Assembly: GCF_900543425.1 (NCBI RefSeq)
Contig: NZ_UQRQ01000011.1
Location: forward strand, 1-64,000
Direction of reading: 5' to 3'
Source: an uncultured Sanguibacteroides sp.
Lineage (GTDB): Bacteria > Bacteroidota > Bacteroidia > Bacteroidales > Marinifilaceae
Length of the DNA: 64,000 nucleotides
The translations under genes and the position numbers were made by a program. The notes under the pieces were generated by a model. The model worked only from the letters and a program-made list of their open reading frames with translations. It was not told where the DNA came from and made no database searches. Each line of letters starts with the position of its first letter. The stretch's first letter is position 1. Shown here piece after piece: positions 9,028 through 17,270 of the stretch.

Positions 9028-9534
9028 ATGAACCCAAAAGTAAGTATTATTATGGGCAGCACCTCAGACCTGCCCGTCATGGAAAAGGCAGCAAAAGTAT
9101 TGAATGACTTTTGTATTCCTTTCGAAATAAACGCTTTATCAGCACATCGTACTCCTGCCGAAGTGGAAGAATTTGCTAAAAACGCAGGAAAGCGAGGCAT
9201 TGAAGTGATTATTGCCGGAGCCGGAATGGCCGCTCATCTTCCCGGTGTCATCGCCGCAATGACCCCCCTACCCGTTATCGGAGTTCCCATTAACGCCTCC
9301 CTCGACGGCATGGATGCCCTATTAGCCATCGCCCAGATGCCTCCGGGAATTCCCGTTGCGACAACAGCCATCAATGGTGCCATGAATGCCGGAATTTTAG
9401 CTGCACAAATTTTAGCCGTCGGTAATACCGAACTAAAAAATAAAATTGTGGAATTCAAAGAATCGCTAAAAAAGAAGATCGTCGATGCCAACAAAGAGTT
9501 GGCACAAGTAAAATACGACTATAAAACCAATTAA
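9028..9534 (+). CDS. purE: N5-carboxyaminoimidazole ribonucleotide mutase (PurE)
   Basis: A 168-residue class I PurE that converts N5-CAIR to CAIR in purine synthesis. The signature S-I-I-M-G-S-T-S-D-L opens the protein; S-A-H-R-T-P and A-G-A-G-M-A-A-H-L-P-G follow. The ATG at 9028 is chosen over an in-frame TTG at 8986 because family members begin right before the V-S-I-I-M-G-S strand, and because a -7-like box (TTACTTTG, 8981-8988) overlaps the earlier codon, leaving it outside the transcript. Stand-alone gene with a hairpin terminator at 9539. Confidence 0.95.
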   Translation: MNPKVSIIMGSTSDLPVMEKAAKVLNDFCIPFEINALSAHRTPAEVEEFAKNAGKRGIEVIIAGAGMAAHLPGVIAAMTPLPVIGVPINASLDGMDALLAIAQMPPGIPVATTAINGAMNAGILAAQILAVGNTELKNKIVEFKESLKKKIVDANKELAQVKYDYKTN

Positions 9535-9538
9535 AATA

Positions 9539-9576
9539 AAATCCGGTTTACTTTTGAAGCAAGCCGGATTTATTTT
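9539..9576. terminator. Terminator between purE and the GNAT gene
   Basis: An 11-bp stem (AAATCCGGTTT with AAGCCGGATTT, one G-U on the RNA) has T-rich sequence after it on the plus strand and A-rich sequence before it. It can serve both convergent genes. Confidence 0.65.
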
Positions 9577-9582
9577 TAAAGA

Positions 9583-10071
9583 CTATCGCTCCTTTTGAAA
9601 GGCTATTCTTTCGTCCCCGTTTTTTAAATAAATTATTCCACACCGTTTATACCCGTTCCTCTCCAGCACCTTCTGCATGGGTATATTATTTCTATGGGTA
9701 TCTACCCGGATATTTCCACTTTGTTGAAAACACCAATCAAGACAATACGAGGCAACCCCTCTCCTCCCTCTTACGGTGGCCATACGATGTATAAAGCCAT
9801 AAGGTTCATCGTTCAGCCACTCTCCGTCAAAAATCTTCAGGTAGGTCGGTTCCGTCCCAATAGCAAAAAAGAAGGTACCTACCACCTCCTCTCTCTCATC
9901 TACACATACATAACTGCATTTCCGGGCGATATCGTCTTCCAGCAACACCCTCTCCGGATAACGGTCACCCCATTGCCCGGGATTACCGTTATCCGCCATA
10001 AATTGTCTTGCAGACTCGTATAATCTTAATAAAACGATCAAGTCCTCTATTTCTGTTTTTCTAATTTTCAT
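9583..10071 (-). CDS. GNAT family N-acetyltransferase
   Basis: A 162-residue single-domain acetyltransferase of the Gcn5 type. It starts with I-R-K-T-E-I-E-D, has a central F-F-F-A-I strand, an I-H-R-M-A-T-V-R-G-R-R-G-V-A acetyl-CoA pyrophosphate loop (about residues 93-106, the R/Q-x-x-G-x-A pattern) and an R-V-D-T-H-R-N-N-I-P-M-Q-K-V-L-E-R-N-G-Y ending typical of Bacteroidota members. The substrate cannot be told from sequence. Single gene, convergent with purE. Confidence 0.85.
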   Translation of the reverse strand: MKIRKTEIEDLIVLLRLYESARQFMADNGNPGQWGDRYPERVLLEDDIARKCSYVCVDEREEVVGTFFFAIGTEPTYLKIFDGEWLNDEPYGFIHRMATVRGRRGVASYCLDWCFQQSGNIRVDTHRNNIPMQKVLERNGYKRCGIIYLKNGDERIAFQKER

Positions 10072-10231
10072 TTTAGTCTCTATTTGTTTTATAAATCGAC
10101 CGTTGCCTCTTCCGATCGAATTTTAAAAGTAAAAAAATAGAGGCAAAAAAACAATTGGTCATACGTTTATATATTCATCTAAAAATGCATCATTTATATC
10201 ATATTCGGAATATACATATTTCATTTTTTCA

Positions 10232-10239
10232 TAACTTTG
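10232..10239 (+). promoter_or_regulatory. -7 box upstream of the HhH outer-membrane protein
   Basis: TAACTTTG matches the Bacteroidota -7 consensus TAnnTTTG exactly. Transcription would begin near 10245, which favours the ATG at 10317 over an in-frame GTG at 10260. No convincing -33 TTG is seen. Confidence 0.45.
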
Positions 10240-10316
10240 AAAAAGAATAGGCTTCCCGTGTGTCGGTTCACACCCTCTTTTACGATTATGATCTTATTAA
10301 CCACAACTCGCACGCC

Positions 10317-12383
10317 ATGAAACGAGCACTCGTCCTGATCTGTTTCTCCCTCCTTCCATGTTGGAACAGTTACGCCCAAGAGACATCCGATATAGAGAAA
10401 CTTCTGGAAGAGAACGGCATTCTCGATTCAGAGGAAAACTACGAAGAGATGCTTACCACCCTGTTCTATCTTCGACAACATCCCCTCGATATAAATACGG
10501 TCGGATTCGATAGCCTGAAAATGTTATTTTTCCTCTCGGATAGTCAAATCGATCAAATCCTAATTTTCCGAAACAAAATAGGAGCCTTCAAGCATCCGAA
10601 TGAACTCCTGTTAATTACCGGCATTGGAAAAAAGGATCTGACCAATATTCTCCCCTTTATTCGAATCGGTACATCTGTCACGACACCCGCTTTCAAGAAA
10701 AAACCTCGCGTTAAACAAGAATTATTAGCCAGACTCAAAACAACATACCCCACACAAACAGGTTACCGAAAATATACGCGGGAGGCTTTCCTCAAAGAGA
10801 AAGACTTTAAAAAAACTCAAGAAAAACAATTCCGGGGGCCACCGTTCGGAACCCTATTAAAATACAAAATAGGAAACCGTTCCCGTTGGGCAGGAGGTCT
10901 TACGCTCGAGAACGACCCGGGAGAAAGCTACTTCACGAGGTATCAAAAAAGCGGTTTCGACTTTTTATCCGCACATTTGATGTTAACCAACAAACATTGG
11001 CTTCAAAAAATCATTATCGGGGATTACAAATTACAATGGGGACAAGGTCTGGTCGCCTGGCACGGATTCTCTGTCGGAAAGTCCGGAGCCTCTCTGAACA
11101 ACGAAAAATCAGGAAACGGAATCTCCCCCTATACCTCTACCGACGAGAATCATTTTCTGAGAGGAATAGGCATATACATGACCCCGCACAAAAACATCAA
11201 AACCATTCTGTTCGTTTCTTACAAAAAAACGGACGGAAATATTATCAACCGGGACAGCCTTGATCCGGAAGAACTGGAAACAGCCTCTCTCTATCAAAGC
11301 GGCTATCATAGAAACCTATCCGAGTGTAAAAAAAAGCACACCTTAAAAGAGTTCACGACCGGAGGTTCCTTTAACCTGAATCATCAACGTTTTCGAATCG
11401 GTATCCACGCCTTATATTACGACTTCACCCCACAACTATCCGTTGGAAACCGCACATACCAACGTTATAACGATACCGGCAACAAACGATTTCTAAGCAG
11501 TCTGGACTACAAAACAGGTTTTCGAAGCTTTTACCTTTTCGGAGAGTTTGCTCTAAGCGATAAGGGCGCCATCGGAACCATTCACGGACTACGTTACAGC
11601 GGATTTTCCAAAGCCTCCGCCTGCATTATCTATCGCCATTACGACAAGAATTACCGTTCCCATTATAACCAGGGATTTGCCGAATACTCCAACACCTCCA
11701 ATGAAGAAGGAATCTATATCGGCATAGAAAGCTCTCCCGTGAAAAACCTGAAAATAAATCTCTATTACGACTGGTTTCGCTTTTTTGCCCCCCGCTATCA
11801 GGCCACGATTCCCGGTTCCGGTCAAGAAATAGTATGCGACCTCACCTATTATTTTCGCAAATGGGAATGCTATTTCCGCGTTAAACACGAATCCAAGCCC
11901 GAAAATCCGGTAAGACAAACATTAGCCCGCGTTCAACGGCAGAGAAACGAGCTCAGATTCCAATTTTCCAACAAAAACCTATCTTTTCTCGAATTTCGTA
12001 GTCGTCTGGACTATATTCATTATCAAAAAGATACACGAAAAGAGGAAGGAGTACTTATCTATCAAGACTTTATATTCTCCATCCGTAAGCAAAACGTCAA
12101 AACCCAATTCCGTATAGCTTATTTCAATACGGACGGATACTATTCCCGGATCTATGCCTATGAACATAACGTATTGTACGGCTACTCTTTTCCGGCCTAT
12201 CAGGACAAAGGTATTCGCTCCTATCTGAACCTGAACTGGAAAGCTCTCCGATCGATTACTTTTTACTTGAAAGCAGGAATGGTATACTATCCCGCAAAAG
12301 AATACCTCAGTTCCTCTCTCACCCGAGTCAATGATAATAAGCTATTCGACCTCTCCTTCCAAATACGGGTTACTATTGACTAA
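10317..12383 (+). CDS. Helix-hairpin-helix domain outer-membrane protein
   Basis: A 688-residue exported protein. A signal peptide (residues 1-20, ending S-Y-A-Q) is followed at about residues 30-115 by a ComEA-like tandem helix-hairpin-helix region (D-I-N-T-V, L-L-L-I-T-G-I-G-K-K-D-L, F-I-R-I-G). The remaining ~560 residues are alternating short aromatic strands (Y-K-L-Q-W-G-Q-G-L-V, W-A-G-G-L-T-L, F-F-A-P-R-Y) that look like an outer-membrane beta-barrel. This combination is common in Bacteroidota and its role is unproven; DNA handling at the surface has been suggested only from the HhH part. The start was moved from a GTG at 10260 to 10317 to begin at the signal peptide. Convergent with the his operon. 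Confidence 0.75.
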   Translation: MKRALVLICFSLLPCWNSYAQETSDIEKLLEENGILDSEENYEEMLTTLFYLRQHPLDINTVGFDSLKMLFFLSDSQIDQILIFRNKIGAFKHPNELLLITGIGKKDLTNILPFIRIGTSVTTPAFKKKPRVKQELLARLKTTYPTQTGYRKYTREAFLKEKDFKKTQEKQFRGPPFGTLLKYKIGNRSRWAGGLTLENDPGESYFTRYQKSGFDFLSAHLMLTNKHWLQKIIIGDYKLQWGQGLVAWHGFSVGKSGASLNNEKSGNGISPYTSTDENHFLRGIGIYMTPHKNIKTILFVSYKKTDGNIINRDSLDPEELETASLYQSGYHRNLSECKKKHTLKEFTTGGSFNLNHQRFRIGIHALYYDFTPQLSVGNRTYQRYNDTGNKRFLSSLDYKTGFRSFYLFGEFALSDKGAIGTIHGLRYSGFSKASACIIYRHYDKNYRSHYNQGFAEYSNTSNEEGIYIGIESSPVKNLKINLYYDWFRFFAPRYQATIPGSGQEIVCDLTYYFRKWECYFRVKHESKPENPVRQTLARVQRQRNELRFQFSNKNLSFLEFRSRLDYIHYQKDTRKEEGVLIYQDFIFSIRKQNVKTQFRIAYFNTDGYYSRIYAYEHNVLYGYSFPAYQDKGIRSYLNLNWKALRSITFYLKAGMVYYPAKEYLSSSLTRVNDNKLFDLSFQIRVTID

Positions 12384-12418
12384 ATTATAATTTGTAATCG
12401 TCAATCTGAGATTTACAA

Positions 12419-13018
12419 TCATTTATGTCTTTTTTTCAACACGTTTATCACATCTTCCAACTCATATCCCTTTGCCATCAACAGAACCAAATAATGATAC
12501 AGCAAATCGGCCGCTTCGTTTAAAAATAATTCCCGATTTTCGTCTTTTGCCTCTATAACCAGCTCCACAGCCTCTTCTCCCACCTTCTGGGCCACCTTAT
12601 TTATTCCCTTTGAAATCAATTTTGCCGTATAAGAATCCTCGGGAGAATCATTCTTACGTTTTTGCAAAAAATGTTCCAGGTATAATAAAAAATTATCCGA
12701 ACCGTTCTCCTCACCCCAACAAGTATCTTGTCCCGTATGACAAGTCGGACCCTCCGGTTTCACTTTTACCAATAATGAATCCCCGTCACAATCCACAAGT
12801 ATATCCTGCAAGTACAAAAAATGCCCGCTCTCCTCACCTTTCGTCCACAAACATTGCCGGGAACGACTGAAAAAACACACTTTCCCGGTCTCCAACGACC
12901 GCCTGACAGAGATTTCATCCATATACCCCTGCATCAAAACGACACGGGTATTCACATCCTGAATAATAGCCGGAATCAAACCGGACTTATCAAATTTTAA
13001 ACGACCGATATCTAACAT
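12419..13018 (-). CDS. hisIE: Bifunctional phosphoribosyl-AMP cyclohydrolase / phosphoribosyl-ATP pyrophosphatase (HisIE)
   Basis: A 199-residue fusion performing steps 2 and 3 of histidine synthesis. Residues about 1-105 are HisI: L-I-P-A-I-I-Q-D, V-L-M-Q-G-Y-M-D, F-F-S-R-S-R, L-W-T-K-G-E-E-S-G-H, then D-C-D-G-D and a C-H-T-G zinc/substrate region. Residues about 110-199 are HisE: S-Y-T-A-K-L, K-V-G-E-E-A-V-E-L and E-A-A-D-L-L-Y-H. Last gene of the his operon, five bases after hisF. Confidence 0.95.
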   Translation of the reverse strand: MLDIGRLKFDKSGLIPAIIQDVNTRVVLMQGYMDEISVRRSLETGKVCFFSRSRQCLWTKGEESGHFLYLQDILVDCDGDSLLVKVKPEGPTCHTGQDTCWGEENGSDNFLLYLEHFLQKRKNDSPEDSYTAKLISKGINKVAQKVGEEAVELVIEAKDENRELFLNEAADLLYHYLVLLMAKGYELEDVINVLKKRHK

Positions 13019-13023
13019 AACAT

Positions 13024-13800
13024 TTATATCTTATTGAATAATACATTTCTTACCTCGACTCCTTTCGTTGCCAAATAGGATTTCAATTCCGGAATTTTAA
13101 TCCTTCCGTCATGAAAAACACCTGCCGCCAAAGCCGCATCCGCCTCTCCTCTCGTGAAAACATCATAAAAATCCTCGTACTTCCCGGCCCCACCGGAAGC
13201 AATAATCGGTATGGTCAACTCGTTAGCCAAGGCAGCTATCGTATCACAAGCAAACCCCCGACAGGTTCCGTCATGATCCATGGAAGTAAACAAAAGTTCT
13301 CCAGCCCCTAAATCAGCCGCTTCCCGTGCCCATTCCTGCAAAATCAAAGACGTTTTCCGATTCCCTCCATGACTAAATACCCTCCATTCTCCCTCTCTTA
13401 CGGAAGCATCAATAGCAATGACAACGCATTGTTTCCCGAAATTAGTCGCAAGCCGACGAATCAAGCCGGGATCCCTGATTGCCGACGAATTAATAGAAAC
13501 CTTATCGGCTCCGCATTTTAATAAAACTTCAACATCCCGTTCCGAGGCAATGCCGCCTCCCACGGTAAAAGGAATACTTATCGCTTCCGCAACCTCCTTC
13601 ACCCACTCTGACACCGTTCCTCTCCGGTCAATACTGGCCGCAATATCCAAAAACACCAATTCATCTGCTCCCCAATCAGAATAAAAAAGAGCCAGGTCCA
13701 CCGGACTTCCGACATTTTTCAAATTCTGAAAACAAATCCCTTTTACGACACATCCCGCCTTTACATCCAAGCAAGGAATAATTCTTTTTGCTAATCCCAT
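13024..13800 (-). CDS. hisF: Imidazole glycerol phosphate synthase, cyclase subunit (HisF)
   Basis: A 258-residue (beta-alpha)8 barrel that closes the imidazole ring using ammonia delivered by HisH. It begins L-A-K-R-I-I-P-C-L-D-V-K-A-G (catalytic Asp), with T-V-G-G-G-I-A near residue 80, D-A-S-V-R-E-G near 130 and I-A-S-G-G-A-G near 215. The ATG at 13800 is used because family members start just before L-A-K-R-I; an extension to 13842 would run into hisA. Eleven bases after hisA, with an AGGA ribosome site between. Confidence 0.95.
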   Translation of the reverse strand: MGLAKRIIPCLDVKAGCVVKGICFQNLKNVGSPVDLALFYSDWGADELVFLDIAASIDRRGTVSEWVKEVAEAISIPFTVGGGIASERDVEVLLKCGADKVSINSSAIRDPGLIRRLATNFGKQCVVIAIDASVREGEWRVFSHGGNRKTSLILQEWAREAADLGAGELLFTSMDHDGTCRGFACDTIAALANELTIPIIASGGAGKYEDFYDVFTRGEADAALAAGVFHDGRIKIPELKSYLATKGVEVRNVLFNKI

Positions 13801-13811
13801 ACCAAGTCCTG

Positions 13812-14528
13812 TTATAATTTCATCCGTACCATCTCTTCCCAAGTCAACCGTCCCTCGTAAAAAGCTTTCCCGATAACAACCGAAGTTATCCCTAAACGAA
13901 ATAAAGCCGTTACATCTTCGCCCGAACTTATACCCCCCGAAGCGATTAAATTTATTCCCGGATACTTCGTCCGCAACTTACCGTACAACTCTAACGAAGG
14001 CCCGGAAAACATTCCGTCCCGTTCAATATCCGTACACATCAGGTTACTCAACACGCCATCGTATTGTTCGATCAGGTCATAAATCGTTTTATGCGACCTA
14101 CGTTGCCAGCCGTTGATACAGACCTGTTCTTTCCGGACATCCGCTGCAATTATAATTCGATCGGTCCCGTACTTCGTGATCCAACCCCTAACCTCCTCCG
14201 GATTTGTTTGAGCCATACTCCCGATGGTTACCCACCGGGCCCCCGCATCCAAAATCCGTTGTACCTCTTCTCCGGTTTTTATTCCCCCGCTGAAATCCAC
14301 CTGTAAGCGGGTCGAAGAACAAATCTTCCTCAATAAATCGAGATGTACGATTTTTCCTCTCCGGGCTCCATCCAAATCTACCAGATGAAGCCTCCGAACT
14401 CCTGCCTTTTCAAAACAAAAGGCCATATCAACCGGATCCCCGGTATAAACACAACACCTATCGTAATCTCCCTGACTTAAGCGAACACATCGTCCCCCCA
14501 TAAGATCTATTGCCGGTATAATCTCCAT
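13812..14528 (-). CDS. hisA: ProFAR isomerase (HisA)
   Basis: A 238-residue (beta-alpha)8 barrel that isomerises ProFAR to PRFAR, step 4 of histidine synthesis. It starts M-E-I-I-P-A-I-D-L-M-G-G-R-C-V-R-L with the catalytic Asp, has D-F-S-G-G-I-K near residue 80, a T-D-I-E-R-D-G-M catalytic loop near 168 and I-A-S-G-G-I-S near 196. The ATG at 14528 is preferred to a TTG at 14534, which overlaps the hisH stop; the real gap to hisH is two bases. Confidence 0.95.
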   Translation of the reverse strand: MEIIPAIDLMGGRCVRLSQGDYDRCCVYTGDPVDMAFCFEKAGVRRLHLVDLDGARRGKIVHLDLLRKICSSTRLQVDFSGGIKTGEEVQRILDAGARWVTIGSMAQTNPEEVRGWITKYGTDRIIIAADVRKEQVCINGWQRRSHKTIYDLIEQYDGVLSNLMCTDIERDGMFSGPSLELYGKLRTKYPGINLIASGGISSGEDVTALFRLGITSVVIGKAFYEGRLTWEEMVRMKL

Positions 14529-14530
14529 AT

Positions 14531-15109
14531 TCAAAACATTAAAAAGTTACGTAAAATCATTTCTCCCATGGCGGAAGACTTTTCCGGGTGAAATTGACAC
14601 CCCCAGAAATTCTCTTTTCGAACGGCTGCACAAAACTCTCCCCCGTAATCACAACCGGCAATCTGATACTCGTTACAAGGAAGATAATAGGAATGAACAA
14701 AATAGCTCCACTCCATTTCCCTTATCCGTCGAAACAGGTCGGAATGCAAACCGTATATTCGATTCCAACCCATATGAGGAATCTTTTTCCCGTTCTTCAT
14801 CTGTTTCACCTCCAACGGGAATATACCCAACCCCGTAGTATCTCCCTCTTCCGAGAAAGTACACATCAACTGCATTCCCAGGCAAATACCCAAAACCGGT
14901 ACTTTCAGTCCCGGAAGAATCTTATCCAATCCCTTTTCCCGCAATCGCTCCATAGCAGTAGCAGCCTGTCCTACTCCGGGAAAAATAACCCGCTCAGCCC
15001 GACAGACGACCTCCGGATCCGAAGAAACAACGACCTCTTCACCCAAGCGCCGAAGAGCAGTCTGCACGGAAAAAACATTTCCCGCTCCATAATCGATAAT
15101 TGTCACCAT
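14531..15109 (-). CDS. hisH: Imidazole glycerol phosphate synthase, glutamine amidotransferase subunit (HisH)
   Basis: A 192-residue class I glutamine amidotransferase that feeds ammonia to HisF. The N-terminus is I-I-D-Y-G-A-G-N; the nucleophile elbow is L-G-I-C-L-G-M-Q-L with catalytic Cys near residue 77; the H-x-E pair is F-H-P-E-K-S near 173. H-M-G-W-N and Y-F-V-H-S-Y-Y are family motifs. It lies between hisB and hisA with 11- and 2-base gaps. Confidence 0.96.
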   Translation of the reverse strand: MVTIIDYGAGNVFSVQTALRRLGEEVVVSSDPEVVCRAERVIFPGVGQAATAMERLREKGLDKILPGLKVPVLGICLGMQLMCTFSEEGDTTGLGIFPLEVKQMKNGKKIPHMGWNRIYGLHSDLFRRIREMEWSYFVHSYYLPCNEYQIAGCDYGGEFCAAVRKENFWGCQFHPEKSSAMGEMILRNFLMF

Positions 15110-15120
15110 ACCTCTATCCG

Positions 15121-16215
15121 TTAAAGTTGTCCTTTAGAAGAGGGTATACTGGTTCCCGTCACTTTTATCGCCGTATTGATGCAGCGCCCAAAAGCTTTGA
15201 ATATAGCTTCAATCAAATGATGGGTATTCTCCCCCTTAGCCACCACATGCAAATTACATCCGGCTTCCCTACAAAAAGACTCGAAAAAGTGCCGGGTCAT
15301 TTCGGTTGGGAACTCCCCCACGTATTCTCGTTCGAACCGGACTTCCCAAACCAGATATCCCCTCCCGCTGAAATCAAGTAATACTTCGGCACGGGATTCG
15401 TCCATCGGCAAAGCAAAACCGTAACGCTCTATGCCTTTTTTACTTCCTAAGGCCACCGCAAAGCACCGCCCTAAAAGAATAGCCGTATCTTCGATGGTAT
15501 GATGCTCATCCACCTCCCGATCACCATTCGCCACGACAATCAAATCGACTCCTCCATGACGAGCTACCTGTTCCAGCATATGATCGAAGAAGCCTATGCC
15601 CGTACGGATATCACTCTCTCCAGCTCCGTCCAAGACTAACGTTACCCGAACTTCCGTCTCGGAAGTCTCGCGGGATAAGCTTACCCGGCGGGAACAGGAT
15701 TTCAGATAACGATATACCTTCTCCCAGGAAGAACAAACTATTGCTTCCGGACACCCTTCCGCTTTCTTTTCCCCGAACAAGATTCCCTTTAGTCCCATAT
15801 TCGACGCTAACTCCATATCGGTCAAACGATCCCCGATCACATAAGAGTTCTCCCGGTCCAACCATTCGTCGATATACTTCTTCACCATACCGGTTCCGGG
15901 TTTCCGACAAGGAGAATTCTCTTCCGGGAAACTACCGTCTATCAGCACCTCGTCAAAAACAATCCCTTCACCCGCCAAGACTTTTAACATAAAATCGTGC
16001 GGAGGCATAAAAGCGGTCAAAGGAAAAGCAGTCGTTCCCAAACCATCCTGATTACTAACCATCACCAGGCGATAGTCCGTTTCTTCTGTTATTTTCCGCA
16101 GAGCGCCGATAACTCCCGGCTTAAAACACAATTTATCCATACAGTCTACCTGAAAATCACCCGGGGGTTCTTCTATGATCGTTCCGTCCCGATCGATAAA
16201 CAATATTTTTTTCAT
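15121..16215 (-). CDS. hisB: Bifunctional histidinol-phosphatase / imidazoleglycerol-phosphate dehydratase (HisB)
   Basis: A 364-residue fusion like enterobacterial HisB. The N-terminal HAD phosphatase (about residues 1-165) has L-F-I-D-R-D-G-T with the nucleophile Asp, V-S-N-Q-D-G-L and V-I-G-D-R-x-T-D. The C-terminal dehydratase (about 170-364) has the metal-binding motifs F-F-D-H-M-L-E, D-E-H-H-T-I-E-D and the E-x-x-x-R-Y-G region, and ends with H-H-L-I-E-A-I-F-K-A. The ATG at 16215 overlaps the hisC stop in the four bases ATGA, so translation is probably coupled; a TTG six bases earlier is rejected. Confidence 0.95.
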   Translation of the reverse strand: MKKILFIDRDGTIIEEPPGDFQVDCMDKLCFKPGVIGALRKITEETDYRLVMVSNQDGLGTTAFPLTAFMPPHDFMLKVLAGEGIVFDEVLIDGSFPEENSPCRKPGTGMVKKYIDEWLDRENSYVIGDRLTDMELASNMGLKGILFGEKKAEGCPEAIVCSSWEKVYRYLKSCSRRVSLSRETSETEVRVTLVLDGAGESDIRTGIGFFDHMLEQVARHGGVDLIVVANGDREVDEHHTIEDTAILLGRCFAVALGSKKGIERYGFALPMDESRAEVLLDFSGRGYLVWEVRFEREYVGEFPTEMTRHFFESFCREAGCNLHVVAKGENTHHLIEAIFKAFGRCINTAIKVTGTSIPSSKGQL

Positions 16216-17267
16216 AAACAACCCTGTTTTAAATACTTATCTTCCAATTCAGACAATACATTCATTAAAAAATCATTTTCCCGCGATGTCCCGATCGAGA
16301 TACGTAATCCGTTCTCTATTCGAGGAGGAAACCGTCGGACTCTTACTACGATTCCCCGCTCCAATAACTCCTGATACAAACACTCATATTCCCGGCTACA
16401 TGCTAAAATAAAATTAGCCTCTGAAGCAAAGACCCGATCAAAAAGGACATTCCGTCCCAGATAATCATAAAGCCGCCTACGTTCCCGTCTTATTTCATTT
16501 AAACATCGTTGAAAATATTCCGTATTTTCCAACATTCGTAAAGCTTCCGTTTGCACCAAGGAACCTACATTATAAGGTAATTTTGCCCGATTCATATAAC
16601 GGATTAACCCGGGATGTGCGGCAAGCACTCCTACCCGTAGGCCGGCCATTCCCCAAGCCTTGGATAACGTTTGTAAGACAACCACATTAGGATAATCCCA
16701 CAACCGGTCTATCATCGATTTTTGATCTGCAAAATCAATATAAGCCTCATCGACCACAACCAATCCGGAATACTTTTTTGCGACCTCCAATATCCGCTCG
16801 ACAGGCAAAACATTTCCTACCGGATTATTCGGATTACAGAAAAAGATGATTTTACTCCTACTGTCCATATACGATTCCAACTCATCCCATTCGGGCATAA
16901 ACGTCTCATCTAACACTAATCGTAAAACCTCTACCCCGTTGATTCGGGCACAAACCTCGTACATAGAGTAACCCGGATAAAAAAGAATTACCCGATCTCT
17001 TCCCGGCTCGCAAACCGTCCGGATCAACAAATCGATCAACTCGTCACTCCCGTTACCCAAGATTAATTGATCTACGGAAACCCGTTTCAATTCCGCCAAC
17101 CGATTCTTTAACTTCTGTTGAAAAGGATCCGGATAACGGTTAAAACCCGTTTCAAAAGGATTCTCGTTCGCATCCAAAAAGAGAGCCCGGTCACCATTAA
17201 ACTCCATTCGGGCACAGGAATACGCTTCTAACTCTTTTATATTATCCCGTACTATATCTTCGAACAT
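16212..17267 (-). CDS. hisC: Histidinol-phosphate aminotransferase (HisC)
   Basis: A 351-residue PLP-dependent class I/II aminotransferase that makes histidinol phosphate from imidazole acetol phosphate and glutamate. D-A-N-E-N-P near residue 33, G-N-G-S-D-E near 71, C-N-P-N-N-P-V-G near 144, D-E-A-Y-I-D near 173 and the Schiff-base Lys in L-S-K-A-W-G near 206 are all present. A late R-x-S-I-G-T binds the phosphate/carboxylate. Three bases after hisD, and overlapping hisB by four. Confidence 0.96.
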   Translation of the reverse strand: MFEDIVRDNIKELEAYSCARMEFNGDRALFLDANENPFETGFNRYPDPFQQKLKNRLAELKRVSVDQLILGNGSDELIDLLIRTVCEPGRDRVILFYPGYSMYEVCARINGVEVLRLVLDETFMPEWDELESYMDSRSKIIFFCNPNNPVGNVLPVERILEVAKKYSGLVVVDEAYIDFADQKSMIDRLWDYPNVVVLQTLSKAWGMAGLRVGVLAAHPGLIRYMNRAKLPYNVGSLVQTEALRMLENTEYFQRCLNEIRRERRRLYDYLGRNVLFDRVFASEANFILACSREYECLYQELLERGIVVRVRRFPPRIENGLRISIGTSRENDFLMNVLSELEDKYLKQGCL

Positions 17268-17270
17268 ATC

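Noticed and set aside
10260..10316. GTG start extending the HhH outer-membrane protein by 19 codons
   Set aside because: The predicted transcript begins near 10245 and the signal peptide starts only at 10317, so the extension is not credible.
12384..12418. Weak hairpin between the HhH protein gene and hisIE as a terminator
   Set aside because: The stem is short, AT-rich and imperfect, and no T run follows on either strand.
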